NCBI RefSeq assembly: GCF_900129635.1
Contig: NZ_FSRB01000001.1
Span: 4,921,001 to 4,985,000, forward strand
Reading direction: 5' to 3'
From: Singulisphaera sp. GP187
GTDB lineage: Bacteria; Planctomycetota; Planctomycetia; Isosphaerales; Isosphaeraceae
Length of the DNA: 64,000 nt
Both the position numbers and the translations under genes were made by a program. Of this stretch, positions 6,782-16,583 are shown in pieces. Position 1 is the stretch's first letter. The number at the start of each line of letters is the position of its first letter. The notes beneath the pieces were generated by a model. That model saw only the letters and a program-made list of their open reading frames with translations, was not told the DNA's origin and did no database searches.

Positions 6782-9700
6782 ATGCCGATCGCGTTCGCAT
6801 GCGAGAGCTGTGGCCGACGCTACCAGGTCGACGACGCCCTGGCCGGGAAGAAAGGCAAGTGCAAGGCCTGCGGCCAGCCATTGCTGATCCCTGCCGCGCG
6901 GCAGGCCGCGCCGGCCTCTCCCCCCCCCGACCGATCGGGAGCCCACGCGGGCCCGGCCGATCGCGACGGAACGAACGGGACGCGACGCGAGTCCGTCGCC
7001 GGCTGGCCCGGCGCGGGGCGAAGGGCGCCAGCCGCGGCGGTCTTTCCTCTGGGCCCTCACCGGTGCCGGCGTGCTGGTCGTGGCGGCCCTGGCCGTGCCG
7101 TTCCTGTACCCGTCCGCAGGCGGCGGGGCGGCGGAGCCCGGCCCGGTCGTTTCCGTTCCGCCCGAGGCGCCGCCGGGGCCGGCCCCGGTCGCGGGCACTG
7201 CGCCCGCCGTTCCGGCTGCATCTGCCCCGGGGCCCGGTGCCGCGGTCGCCGTCACCCCGGCGAACGTCGCCACACCCCCGGCGACGCCCGCCCCGAAGGT
7301 CGGCGAGATCCGCAAGTTTGAGGGGCATGTCGACACGGCCTCCGTCGTGGCGTTCGCGCCCGACGGCCGCTTCGCCCTGTCGGGGGCGACCGACGGGACC
7401 GTGCGGTACTGGGACGTCGCCACCGGGCGGGAGCTCGCGACGCTCCAGGAGCCGGTCGGCAACATCGTCGGGCTGGCGTTCTCGCCCGACGGCCGCCGCG
7501 CCGTCTCCGGCTGCTACGATCGGACCATCCGGTACTGGGACCTGGAGGGCTACAAGGAGCTCAGGACACTCCGGGGGCACACCGACGCGCCCAACCGCGT
7601 GGCGTTCGCGCCCGACGGCCGCCACGCCGCGTCGTCGAGCTGGGACCGTACGATCCGTCTCTGGGACCTGGACGCGGGGACCGAGATCCGGCGGTACGAG
7701 GGGCACGCCGGGGTCGTCTTCGGACTCGCCTTCTCGCCCGACGGCCGCCGCCTCGTCTCGGGGGGCTGGGACCACACGGCCCGGCTCTGGGACGTCGCCA
7801 CCGGTAAGGAAATCCGCAAGTTCGAGGGACACACCGCCGAGGTCGGCGACCTGGCGTATTCGAGCGACGGCCGCCGCGTGCTGACCGGCAGCAATGACGG
7901 GACGCTCCGGCTCTGGGACGTGGAGACCGGCCGCGAGGTCGCGCGCATGGACAACGGCGCCAACACCGCCTGGGCGGTCGCCCTCTCGCCCGACGGCCAC
8001 CGCATCCTGACGTCGCACGACCACGACGTCGCCCTCTGGGACGTCCCGACGCGCCAGCGCGTACAGCTCTTCGAGGGCCACACCGGACAGATCACGGGCG
8101 TGGCGTTCGCGCCCGACGGCCGCTCGGCCCTCTCCTCCGGGCACGACCGCCTGCTGCGGCTCTGGGGCCTGCCCGCGGTGGCCCCCGGGTCCCTCGCCGC
8201 GACACCACCGGGGCCCTCGCCGAGGCCCGCAGTCCCGGTCGCCGTGGTCGCCGCCACGCCGGACGCGCTGCTGGCGAAGGTGGCCGAGGCCCGCAGGCAG
8301 ATCGAAGCCGACCAGAACGGCGACAGGTATGCGGAGCTCGGGCCCGCCTTCGACGCGGCCCTGCGCGCGGCGGCCCCGGCCCTCACCGAGGTCGCGGTGG
8401 GCACGGCCGAGCGGCCCTCGCGTTTGACGCGGGTCGAGCTCAACGGCCGGCGGCTCGGGTTTGACGCCCTCCGGTTCAAGGCGCCCGCGGATGGGCCGCG
8501 CCTCGACATGAAGTGGGAGTTCATCATGCCCGCCGTCGACAACGAGCGTGGGCGGGCGATGGAGGCCTGGTATATCATGCCCCTGAAGGGCGACATGGTC
8601 GGCTTCAGTCACTACCACCGCGGCGCGAACGAACCCGTCGAGGGGGTCGACTTGCCCAGGAAGTACCACGTCGTCCAGGAGCTCGAGGGTGGCGAGATCC
8701 GGCCGGGGAACGAGTACCTGATCTGGTTCACGTTCGAGGCCGGGTCGCCTGCGGTGCCCACCTACGTCAAGATCGACCTGGTGCCGCCGGACCCCGAAGT
8801 GGTGTCGCGGATCCGGGCGACCGAGGCCGCGCGGCGCCGGACGTTCGAGCTCCCGGACTCGGCCCACGGCCTGGGCGCCAGCCCCGACGGCCGCCGGGCC
8901 TTGATGGCGGCCGGGGCGTCGCTCTACAGCGGCGACATCGAATCGGGTCGGGTCCGAAAGTGCTGGGACGGGCGGGATCGGGACGTCCGTAGCGTGGCGT
9001 TCTCGCCCGACGGCACGCTCGCGGCGGTCGGCTGCGGCAACGGCACGATCCTCCTCGTCGACGTCGAGGCCGGCAAGGAGGTGCGCCGCTGCGAGGGGCA
9101 TTCGGCCGGGTTGCGGTGCCTCGCTTTCCTGCCCGACGGCAAGCAGCTCGTCTCCGGGGCCGAGGACCGGACGGCCCGGCTCTGGGACGTCGCCACCGGC
9201 AAAGAGGTCCGCAAGTTCGAAGGGCACACCGACCAGGTGCTCTGCCTGGCCGTCTCCCCCGACGGCCGCCGACTCGCCACCGGGCCGAGCGTCGCGGACA
9301 AGGTGGCGCGCGTCTGGGACGTGGCCACCGGCAAGCTCATCGCACGCCTCGAGGGGAACGCCGAAGCCGTGTACGCGCTGGCATTCTCGCCCGACGGCAA
9401 GGCGGTCCTCACCGGCGGCGAGGACACGACCCTGCGACTTTACGACGCCGCCAGCGGCCGGCCGATTCGCCGGTTCAAGCCCGACTTCGGCTCGAGACTC
9501 CACGCGGCGGCGTTCCTGCCCGACGGTCGCGTGATCGCGAGCGGTGAAGGGCACTTCGTCACGTTCTGGTCGAGCGCGTCGGGCCGTCTGCTCGACGCCT
9601 ACGAGGGGCCGTTCGGGGGCACTCATCTGATCGCCTCGGCCCCCGGCAACCGGATGCTCACCGGCAGCGCCGACCGCACCGTACGCGTCTGGACGCTCCC

Positions 9701-10331
9701 GCCCTTCGACGCGGCGGCCGCCGCGGCGCCGACGAAGGCCGACCTCGCCTACCTCCGTTCGGTCGTCGACGACCTCGAGGCCACGACCCCCGACGAGCTC
9801 GGCGACCTCACGCACCTCGCCCTCAACGCCAGGACCGACGACGCGGGCCTGGCCCACCTCGCCCAGTTGAGGAACCTGGAGACCCTCTCGATCGCCGGCG
9901 CCCCGAAGGTCCGGGGCGCCGGCCTCGCCCGCCTCAAGGGGCTCACCCGCCTCCGCAGCCTCGACCTGAGCCACACGGGCATCGGCGACACCGGCCTGGC
10001 CCACCTCGCACCCCTGACCCGGCTCGAGCGCCTCAGCCTGGGTGACACGAGGGTTACCAACGCCGGGATCGCCCACCTCAGGGGGCTTACGAACCTGAAG
10101 CGGCTCGACCTCCAGAACGACGCCGTGACCGACGTCGCCCTCCGGACCCTGGTCGACCTGCCGAACCTCGAGACCCTCGACCTCGAGGGGACGAAGGTCG
10201 GCGACGACGGCCTTTCGCTGATCCGGAGGTTCAAGAAGCTGTCGACGCTGACCCTCGGCGCCACCAGGGTCACCGAGCCTGCCGCGGAAGCCCTCCGCAA
10301 GGCGCTGCCGAAGCTGAACGTCGAGCTTTGA
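6782..10331 (+). CDS. Zinc-ribbon / transmembrane / WD40 / LRR protein, frameshifted in a C9 tract
   Basis: The N-terminus (from ATG 6782) reads MPIAFACESCGRRYQVDD with a second CKACG, a four-cysteine zinc ribbon common at the start of planctomycete membrane proteins. After C9 (6919-6927) the frame shifts by one, and the rest (continuous to 10331) gives a linker, a transmembrane helix (SFLWALTGAGVLVVAALAV, near 7041-7097), a Pro/Ala linker, about seven WD40 repeats (GH...WD type, 7310-8170), a middle domain (about 8270-8830), a second WD40 set (8870-9700) and C-terminal leucine-rich repeats (9740-10331). With eight C the whole is one frame of about 1180 residues. Probably a membrane-anchored scaffold with the repeats outside the cytoplasm; partner unknown. 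Alternatively the WD40 part starts at GTG 7071. Confidence 0.75.
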
Positions 10332-10492
10332 CCGGGCGAGCGCCCCCGGAGGGCCTGTCGACAACCGCCGATCGCTTGCGGCGCCCCTCATGACAGGCTG
10401 AAGCCGCCCGTCCTGCCTCGGCTCCGGATTTCCGATGCGGCCTGCCCATCCCGTTGTCCTCGAGCCTCGGAACTCCTTCATCGATTCCGCGG

Positions 10493-10607
10493 GCAGGAAA
10501 CGGGGACGCAGCTAGTATTGACGTCCACCCTTCGTCCGGAGGGCCGACCGCCAAAAGTCCGTAAACCTGAGTCGCGGACAGAAAACTCGCTGCGTCCCCG
10601 TTTCCTC
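10493..10607 (+). mobile_element. Non-autonomous derivative of the RAYT element (MITE-like)
   Basis: A 115-bp unit with terminal inverted repeats AGGAAACGGGGACGCAGC (10495-10512) and its exact complement (10589-10606). Its first 33 bp equal 11981-12013 and its last 82 bp match 12679-12760 with three differences, so it is the RAYT element with about 665 bp removed. The rest of 10332-10648 shows no gene. Confidence 0.8.
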
Positions 10608-10648
10608 ACTTGGAGTCCGACCGCTTTGAGGCGACGGGTCAGCCGGCC

Positions 10649-11941
10649 TTACGATCCAGGATCCGATAGCAGGTCCGGCCGAGGCGCATGCGGGTAGTCA
10701 GCGGGTTGATAGTGAATCGCCAGCTCAGGGGTCTCGATTTGCTGCTGCCCGTCAGCGAGCGAAGTGAGCGCCCGGTCGAGGATGCCGCTTGTGAGGAGGG
10801 TCCGCTCGACAGGATAGGTCGGTCGGCCCGTGTGGATCATGCGTTCGATCGCCTTCAGCAAGTAGGCGAAGTGGGGGTGGCGTGGTTCGCTGCGTTCCTC
10901 GAAGCGGGTGGCAATGACTTGCGGCCTCCCCTTGACCCGCAACGCCACGGAGGTGCCCGAGGCGAACTCAGAGAGCATCAAAATGCTCCCGAGCAGGCCG
11001 TCGGCGTACTGGAACTGGAAGAGTGCGGCTCCCGGCGTGTTGGTTCGCGTCGGAACGCCGTCTTGATGGGGCGTCACGGCAAGCGCGGCGTTGAGAAGGT
11101 CGTGCGGTACGGTGCCGTCATCGACGGCCCTCCACATGGCTTCGCCTTGCAGGCAGCGAACCCAGTTCACACCGCGCTCACCGCCCCGCCGCCGTTCGAC
11201 CTGGCTTTGCAGGAACTCGAGGGCGTGGATTCCATAGATGTCGAGCCCCGAATAACCAATCCCGACGGCCGCCTCGACCTCGGAGCCGAGCGGGACGGTG
11301 ATGTCGGGGAACCGGAACCCGACGGGCATCGACGAGCCCGCCATGAACGGGACCTTGAGCTCACGGGCGCGGTGGTACATCCACGAAGCATCGGCCCATT
11401 GCGGGCCAAGGTGCTTGTCGCTAAAGACGGGGACCACCTTACCATGCTTGACGAAGGCCTTCGTGATCTGCTCGAAGAAGCGACGACGCGGGTAAAGATG
11501 CTGCTCTTTCTTGTTGTACGGATAGTCGCCGTGCTCGCCGATGCTGATCACGCCGTCGACCGGGATCTGGTCCCCTCCCAGGGTCAACGCCCCTTCGATC
11601 GTGTCGAAGATCGGAACGCCGTGCTTCCGAGACTGGGCCCGGGCGAGGTCTCTCGCCGTGAACTGGTCGACATACATCGAAGCAAGCTTGAGCGCGGGGC
11701 CTGGGCCCCCGTCCTGTTTCCAACCGTCGAGAATCTTCCCCAAAAGCACGTCGGCGTGCAGCCCCTGTTCATAGGCTGTGATCACGGCCGCGACGGACTT
11801 CGGCTTCGACGCGCGGGAGGGGGCCGCGACGGCCGCCGCTGGGAAGCCGCAACACAAGGTCGCCGCGGCAGCCTGTTGCATCAAGACTCGGCGCGTTGGT
11901 TGCATCAAGACTCGGCGCGTTGTCGGGCGGGGCGGGTTCAT
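10649..11941 (-). CDS. Tat-exported Gfo/Idh/MocA-like protein
   Basis: 430 residues. The N-terminus carries a twin-arginine signal (TRRVLMQQAAAATLCCGF... ending AVAAPS), so it is predicted to be exported folded. The mature part resembles a Rossmann-type oxidoreductase of the kind abundant in planctomycetes (VAAVITAYEQGLHADVLLGK, then VPIFDTIEGALTLGG and VDGVISIGEHGDYPYN), but the usual GxGxxG is not seen, so cofactor binding is uncertain. A 24-bp tandem duplication (11876-11923) doubles the Tat motif (RRVLMQP TRRVLMQ). The gene sits between the RAYT element and its deleted derivative. Reaction unknown. Confidence 0.7.
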   Translation of the reverse strand: MNPPRPTTRRVLMQPTRRVLMQQAAAATLCCGFPAAAVAAPSRASKPKSVAAVITAYEQGLHADVLLGKILDGWKQDGGPGPALKLASMYVDQFTARDLARAQSRKHGVPIFDTIEGALTLGGDQIPVDGVISIGEHGDYPYNKKEQHLYPRRRFFEQITKAFVKHGKVVPVFSDKHLGPQWADASWMYHRARELKVPFMAGSSMPVGFRFPDITVPLGSEVEAAVGIGYSGLDIYGIHALEFLQSQVERRRGGERGVNWVRCLQGEAMWRAVDDGTVPHDLLNAALAVTPHQDGVPTRTNTPGAALFQFQYADGLLGSILMLSEFASGTSVALRVKGRPQVIATRFEERSEPRHPHFAYLLKAIERMIHTGRPTYPVERTLLTSGILDRALTSLADGQQQIETPELAIHYQPADYPHAPRPDLLSDPGS

Positions 11942-11960
11942 CGGGCAAGTCTCATCGGGG

Positions 11961-12760
11961 GCAGGAAACGGGGACGGGGGGCAGGAAACGGGGACGCAGC
12001 TAGTATTGACGTCGTCCTCGGGATTCGGGGATCCTCCCGCCTTATGCCAAGAACAGCGCGAGTCGCACCTGGCGGGTTAGTTTATCACGTCCTGAATCGA
12101 TCGGCCGGGAAGAGGCACCTGTTCGCCAAGGACGCCGACTTCGAGGCGTTCCAGCGCGTCATGTGTGAGGCGCACCAGCACCACCCCACCCGGATCTTGG
12201 CTTACGCCGTCTTGTCCAACCATTGGCACTTCCTCGTCTGGCCCGAGGAAGACGGGCAATTGACCGATTTCTTCCGCTGGCTCACGCATACCCACGCGAT
12301 GCGTTGGAGAGTTGCCCACCGGACCGTGGGATACGGGCCCCTCTACCAGGGACGATTCAAGAGTTTCCCGGTTCAGTGCGACGACCATCTCTTGACCGTG
12401 CTCCGGTACATCGAGCGGAATCCGCAGGCGGCCGGGTTGGTCGAGCGGGCCGAATTGTGGCGCTGGAGTCGTCTGTGGGTGAGGAGGCACGGAGCGGATC
12501 CGCTCAAAGCCCTCTTATCGGCCTGGCCAATCGAATGTCCGGTGGACTGGACTGATCGGGTCAACGCCGCGCTGAGCGCCCAGGAACTGAAGCGATTGCA
12601 CGCAAGCCTCGAGAGAAGCCGGCCTTACGGCGCCGACGAGTGGGTCAAGCAGAAGGCGAGCGAGTTGAGCCTGGAACACACCCTTCGTCCGGAGGGCCGA
12701 CCGCCAAAAGTCCGTAAACCTGAGTCGCGGACAGAAAACTAGCTGCGTCCCTGTCTCCTC
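11961..12760 (+). mobile_element. RAYT (REP-associated tyrosine transposase) element
   Basis: The left end GCAGGAAACGGGGACGCAGC starts at 11981 and is preceded by a partial second copy of the end (11961-11976). The right end GCTGCGTCCCTGTCTCCT (12742-12759) is complementary to the left apart from two bases. The single gene fills the interior and its stop codon lies in the right end. Confidence 0.75.
12044..12742 (+). CDS. REP-associated tyrosine transposase (Y1/HUH, TnpA-REP type)
   Basis: 232 residues from ATG 12044. The HUH signature is NHWHFLVW (two His around Trp), followed by YGPLYQGRFKSFPVQ and the catalytic tyrosine in LRYIERNPQAAGLV; this order is the hallmark of transposase_17/RAYT proteins, which nick single-stranded DNA at hairpin ends. 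The C-terminus (SLEHTLRPEGRPPKVRK...) is encoded inside the element's right end. An open frame continues far upstream antisense to the Tat protein gene and is not part of it. Intact, so possibly mobile and able to move the short derivative at 10493. Confidence 0.9.
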   Translation: MPRTARVAPGGLVYHVLNRSAGKRHLFAKDADFEAFQRVMCEAHQHHPTRILAYAVLSNHWHFLVWPEEDGQLTDFFRWLTHTHAMRWRVAHRTVGYGPLYQGRFKSFPVQCDDHLLTVLRYIERNPQAAGLVERAELWRWSRLWVRRHGADPLKALLSAWPIECPVDWTDRVNAALSAQELKRLHASLERSRPYGADEWVKQKASELSLEHTLRPEGRPPKVRKPESRTEN

Positions 12761-13021
12761 TGCGCCCGCCTGGCTCACCCCGCAGCCGGCTTGAGGAATG
12801 CGCCCTCGCCGTCGTCCCTTGTCGCTCGGCAAGGACTGACTCCTGACTCCCGAAAACCCATCGTCCTCCCCGTTTCGCGGCCCGATCGCCACGAGACCGG
12901 GAGGACGTCTCGCGTATCGGCCACTCCCTACATCTCGAGAGTGCCCCTCGTTGGGTGCCTGGCCATGCGTTGCAACGGATTGAAAAATCCCCCGCCGCTT
13001 GACCCGCTTGCTTTTTCGCGA

Positions 13022-13045
13022 ACAATTAGACAATATCCTAAATGT
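13022..13045. promoter_or_regulatory. Candidate SdpR operator
   Basis: Imperfect dyad ACAATTAG (13022-13029) and CTAAATGT (13038-13045), seven of eight positions complementary, in an AT-rich patch about 40 bp before the sdpR start. ArsR-type repressors bind such AT-rich dyads and SdpR represses its own operon in Bacillus. The remaining bases from 12761 to 13085 show no gene. Confidence 0.35.
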
Positions 13046-13085
13046 TTGCGGCGGTCCCACGAATGACGGGTAGAGAACTCGGCCG

Positions 13086-13358
13086 ATGAACGACGTTTTT
13101 AAGGCCCTCTCCGACCCGACGCGCCGCGAGATCCTCCGCCTTTTGAGGGGGGGCGAGAGGACGGCGGGAGAACTGGCCGAGCATTTTGCCATGACCAAGC
13201 CGTCGATGTCGCATCACTTCGCGGTCCTGAAGGAGGCGGAGCTGATCCGTAGCCGCCGCGATGGGAAGCAAATCTATTACACGCTCGACACCACGGTCAT
13301 CCAGGACGTCCTCGTCTGGATTCACGACATGTTCGGGAGTGGGGAGAGCAAGTCATGA
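13086..13358 (+). CDS. sdpR: Autorepressor of the SdpR family (ArsR fold)
   Basis: 90 residues, the usual size. The winged helix shows VFKALSDPTRREILRLL, then the recognition region MTKPSMSHHFAVLKEAELI and wing RRDGKQIYYTLD. No metal-binding cysteines are present, which separates it from ArsR/SmtB metal sensors and fits SdpR. The stop overlaps the start of the next gene (ATGA at 13355), so the two are translationally coupled. In the Bacillus system SdpR represses the sdpRI operon until SdpI sequesters it; the same logic is likely here. Confidence 0.85.
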   Translation: MNDVFKALSDPTRREILRLLRGGERTAGELAEHFAMTKPSMSHHFAVLKEAELIRSRRDGKQIYYTLDTTVIQDVLVWIHDMFGSGESKS

Positions 13359-13999
13359 CTCGGGCATCTTGGCTCGCCGCGATCGGGCTCATCGTCGCAG
13401 TCTGGGTCGGCACCGCGGTGGTCTATGGATCACTCCCGGACCGGGTTCCGACCCACTGGAACATCCGAGGACAGGTGGACGCCCATGGACCGAAGGCATT
13501 GGCTGCACTCCTCATGCCGGCGGTCATGGTGGGGATGCTCGCCCTCTTCGCGGCGCTCCCCTGGCTCTCGCCCGCCCAGTTCAAGTTGGAGGGCTTCCGA
13601 TCGACCTACGGATTCATCGCCGTCGTCGTCCTCGCGATGCAGGCCTTCATCCACACCCTGTTGCTGCTCGCGGCGATGGGTTATCAGTTCGACATGTCCA
13701 GGTGGCTTGTGGCAGGCACCCTCTTCGGTCTTGGCCTGATGGGGAATGTGATGGGCAAAGTACGCCGCAACTTCTATGTCGGTTTCCGGGTCCCCTGGAC
13801 CTTGGCCAGCGAACGCGTTTGGAACGAGACCAATCGCCTGGCTGCCTGGTTAACCTTCGGCGTTGGCCTGCTGGGCTCGGCTGTCGCCTTGATGGGCTAC
13901 CCGCTCGTGGCGCTCTCCTCGCTGGTGCTGATCGTGGTAATCCCGACGATTTTTTCGCTCCTGCGGTACAAGCAACTCGAGCGCAGCGGCGAAATCTGA
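13355..13999 (+). CDS. sdpI: SdpI-family membrane protein (immunity/signal transducer)
   Basis: 214 residues with six or so hydrophobic segments. The N-terminal DUF1648 part carries the motif VPTHWNIRGQVD after the first helix, and the C-terminal SdpI part has GLGLMGNVMGKVRRNFYVGFRVPWTLASERVWNETNR, close to the family signature GxRTPWTL..E..W..T. Family members give immunity to a membrane toxin and hold SdpR at the membrane. No toxin gene (sdpC-like) is visible nearby, so it may serve another stress response. Confidence 0.85.
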   Translation: MTRASWLAAIGLIVAVWVGTAVVYGSLPDRVPTHWNIRGQVDAHGPKALAALLMPAVMVGMLALFAALPWLSPAQFKLEGFRSTYGFIAVVVLAMQAFIHTLLLLAAMGYQFDMSRWLVAGTLFGLGLMGNVMGKVRRNFYVGFRVPWTLASERVWNETNRLAAWLTFGVGLLGSAVALMGYPLVALSSLVLIVVIPTIFSLLRYKQLERSGEI

Positions 14000-14185
14000 G
14001 CGAGAATCGCCTGGACTTCCCTTTCCTTCCGTCCCAAGCAACCCAGGCCGACCGAGCACAAAACAATAATTGATCACCTTTTTAATATTTACATGCAATC
14101 CAAAATCGCACAGGGAGGGGAAAGAACTGAGAACCTTCAAAATCGTCGATGCCCACGCTCTGCATCGACTCAACGGAGATTGTCG

Positions 14186-15625
14186 ATGAGGCTGTTAACA
14201 AACGCGACGTTACGGGTTTTCGCCGTCACCCTCGTTCTGGCCGGTCGGGCCGCAGTTGCGAACGAGCCAGAGAGCAAGGAACACATCTGGGAGGGCAAGC
14301 TGGCGATCAACGCGGGGATCGAGCTTCGCCTGGTCTTCCACGTCGCCAAGGATGAGGCCGGCAAGTTCACCGGGACGTTGGACAGCCCTGATCAAGGAGC
14401 CAAGGGGCTCAAGGTGGACTCGGTCACACTCGATAATTCGCATCTTGTTATCGAAATCAAAAGCATTCTTGCTAAATTTGATGGAGCACTCAACCCCGAG
14501 GGAACAGAGGCGAAGGGGACGTGGACCCAGGCGAGGAACACCCTCCCGCTCACCCTGAAGAAGGGGGAGAAGGCCTCGGAAATCCGCCGCCCCCAGTCGC
14601 CCATGCCCCCCTTCCCGTACAGCGTGAAGGAGGTCTCCTATCGCAACGAGGCGGGGGCCGTGACCTTGGCAGGGACGTTGACGCTCCCGAACGGGCCGGG
14701 CCCCTTTCCTGCCTTGATTCTGGTGAGTGGCTCGGGGGCGCAGGACCGCGACGAGTCGCTGTTCGGGCACAAGTTGTTTCTCGTGCTGGCGGATGCCCTC
14801 ACCCGTCGTGGGATCGGCGTGCTCCGCGTGGACGACCGGGGAGTCGGCGGCTCGACGGGCCAGACGATGACCTCCACCTCCGATGACCTTGCCGGTGACG
14901 TACTTGCGGGAGCAGCGTTCCTGAAGACACGGCCCGAGGTTGACAAGACGAACATCGGCCTCATCGGCCACTCCGAGGGGGGGATCATCGCGCCGATGGT
15001 CGCAACGCGGTCTCCCGACATCGCCTTCATCGTTCTGATGGCCGGCACCGGCCTCCCTGGTGATGAGATCGTCCGGCTCCAATCGCGTCGGATCGGCCAG
15101 GCGCTCGGTCTCGACGCGAAGACGGTCGCACGAGAGAACGCCTTTCAGGAGCAGGTGCTTGAGATCGCCAAGATGGAGCCGAACGACAAGAAAACAGGCC
15201 AGCGGATCCGTGCGGTCATCCAAGAGCGGACCGCTGCGATGACGGAAACCGAGCGTGCGAAAGCGGGCGACCTGAATGCTCAACTCGTCGCCCAGCTCAA
15301 GGTGCTTCGCTCCCCCTGGTTCCGGTACTTCCTGAGCTACGACCCGCGGCCGATGCTCGGCAAGGTCCGCTGCCCAGTCCTCGCCCTTGTCGGCGAGAAG
15401 GACCTGCAAGTTCCCCCCAAGGAGAACCTCTCCGAGATCGCCTTGGCGCTCAAGGCAGGGGGAAATCGGCGCGTCACAATCCAGGAACTGCCCGGCCTCA
15501 ACCACCTGTTCCAGACCAGCACGACGGGGGCACCATCGGAATACGCCCAGATCGAGGAGACGATCGCGCCGTCGGCCCTAGCCTTGATCGGGGATTGGAT
15601 CTTGGAGCAAATCGAGAAGAAATAG
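14186..15625 (+). CDS. Secreted alpha/beta hydrolase
   Basis: 479 residues from ATG 14186, with GGAG eight bases upstream; upstream in-frame codons are probably not used. A signal peptide (MRLLTNATLRVFAVTLVLAGRAAVA) precedes an N-terminal beta-rich region of about 120 residues and then an alpha/beta-hydrolase domain: LVSGSGAQDRDES (oxyanion region), nucleophile elbow GHSEGG, late Asp near VGEKDLQVP and His in GLNHLFQ. The arrangement matches secreted S9/DUF3887-like esterases. Substrate not known. The upstream spacer contains no other gene. Confidence 0.85.
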   Translation: MRLLTNATLRVFAVTLVLAGRAAVANEPESKEHIWEGKLAINAGIELRLVFHVAKDEAGKFTGTLDSPDQGAKGLKVDSVTLDNSHLVIEIKSILAKFDGALNPEGTEAKGTWTQARNTLPLTLKKGEKASEIRRPQSPMPPFPYSVKEVSYRNEAGAVTLAGTLTLPNGPGPFPALILVSGSGAQDRDESLFGHKLFLVLADALTRRGIGVLRVDDRGVGGSTGQTMTSTSDDLAGDVLAGAAFLKTRPEVDKTNIGLIGHSEGGIIAPMVATRSPDIAFIVLMAGTGLPGDEIVRLQSRRIGQALGLDAKTVARENAFQEQVLEIAKMEPNDKKTGQRIRAVIQERTAAMTETERAKAGDLNAQLVAQLKVLRSPWFRYFLSYDPRPMLGKVRCPVLALVGEKDLQVPPKENLSEIALALKAGGNRRVTIQELPGLNHLFQTSTTGAPSEYAQIEETIAPSALALIGDWILEQIEKK

Positions 15626-15740
15626 TTAGCGGAAGTAGGCCGGCGGGTGAGCCCTTTCCATCCCAGGGAAGTACCTGGCCACTTCAGGAGAGCGGCCTGG
15701 GAGACCCAGTAATGATGATGGACGCCTGAAAATCGATCCT

Positions 15741-15832
15741 GAAATTCATTCTGTGTCAGATCATATGATTCTCGATGTTCTCTGCGGTCGCTCAGACAGC
15801 ATAAGGATCGATTATGATCTGACACCGAATTG
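15741..15832. repeat. MITE-like inverted repeat
   Basis: GTGTCAGATCATA (15753-15765) and its perfect complement (15813-15825), with partial pairing of outer AATTC/GAATT bases. It lies in 15626-15960, where no gene is visible and base composition becomes AT-rich toward the protease pseudogene. Confidence 0.5.
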
Positions 15833-15960
15833 CTCTCGGAGGCGTGAACATCAGCGTCAGCTTATAGATTGCCGCCAGAGGAACTAGCATTCCTACTCCA
15901 TAGCGTAAGTATCGATTCAAGTAAAAATTATCGAACATCGTAGATTCAGAGGCAAAATCA

Positions 15961-16560
15961 ATGCAAATATCGATTTTATTTTTGATAGCACTTACATTAA
16001 ATTTGATTGCCGATCCAACGAATGTGGTTTCGGCCCAAACTCAAACCACCTCCTCTTCGAAAATTCTTTACTCCAATCATGTCGATATTTAAAATATTGA
16101 TCTTAAAGATTCGGCTCAAAGAATGCGACCCACCGTCTTCCAAGTTGGTGAACCTGGAATGGGCCATGCGAAGGCAATCCTCATCTCGCGAAAGCATCAC
16201 CTCTTAGCAACGGCTGCTCATGTCGCCGATGCGGCCTTTTTCGGCGAAGAGATGCTCGCCGTGCAGGATGGCACGTTTGCCCCCTACCGGGTCGATAGGA
16301 TCTGGTATCATCCGAGTATTCTACGGCGTTTCGACGTCAGTCTCTACATTCCCTCAATGGATCCGAACGACGGTGAGGTCTTCCTGCCCACAATGGATCT
16401 CGCGATTCTTCATCTCGCGGAAGGTGGGGTCCCATTGCCTGAAGAGTGTAAACTTGCCTCTGATGAAGAATTAATGCACCTAAAAAACAAGAATGCCACG
16501 TTTCTGGGATATCCGTGTGCGTCCGGTGAACCCCTTCTTGCGGCCCATGCTACGATCGGT
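15961..16560 (+). pseudogene. Trypsin-like serine protease remnant, cut by IS66
   Basis: ATG 15961 begins a signal peptide (MQISILFLIALTLNLIADP...SAQ), but codon 44 is TAA (16090-16092). The same frame then continues from 16093 with a chymotrypsin-fold core: HHLLATAAHVADAAF (catalytic His) and PTMDLAILHLAEG (catalytic Asp). The frame runs into the IS66 element before the catalytic Ser region, so the enzyme is dead. Its codons are more AT-rich than neighbours, suggesting transfer. The exact junction is near 16550. Confidence 0.75.
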
Positions 16561-16583
16561 GCATGGCCGAAAGGGGGTGAACG

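Noticed and set aside
6702..10481. 1259-codon open frame on the minus strand opposite the WD40 gene
   Set aside because: It is the antisense shadow of a GC-rich repeat gene: low-complexity Arg/Gly/Asp composition, no domains, while the plus strand shows clear WD40 and LRR repeats.
13250..14073. 270-codon frame overlapping sdpR and sdpI
   Set aside because: Wrong-frame shadow; sdpR and sdpI are both clearly recognisable and coupled by ATGA.
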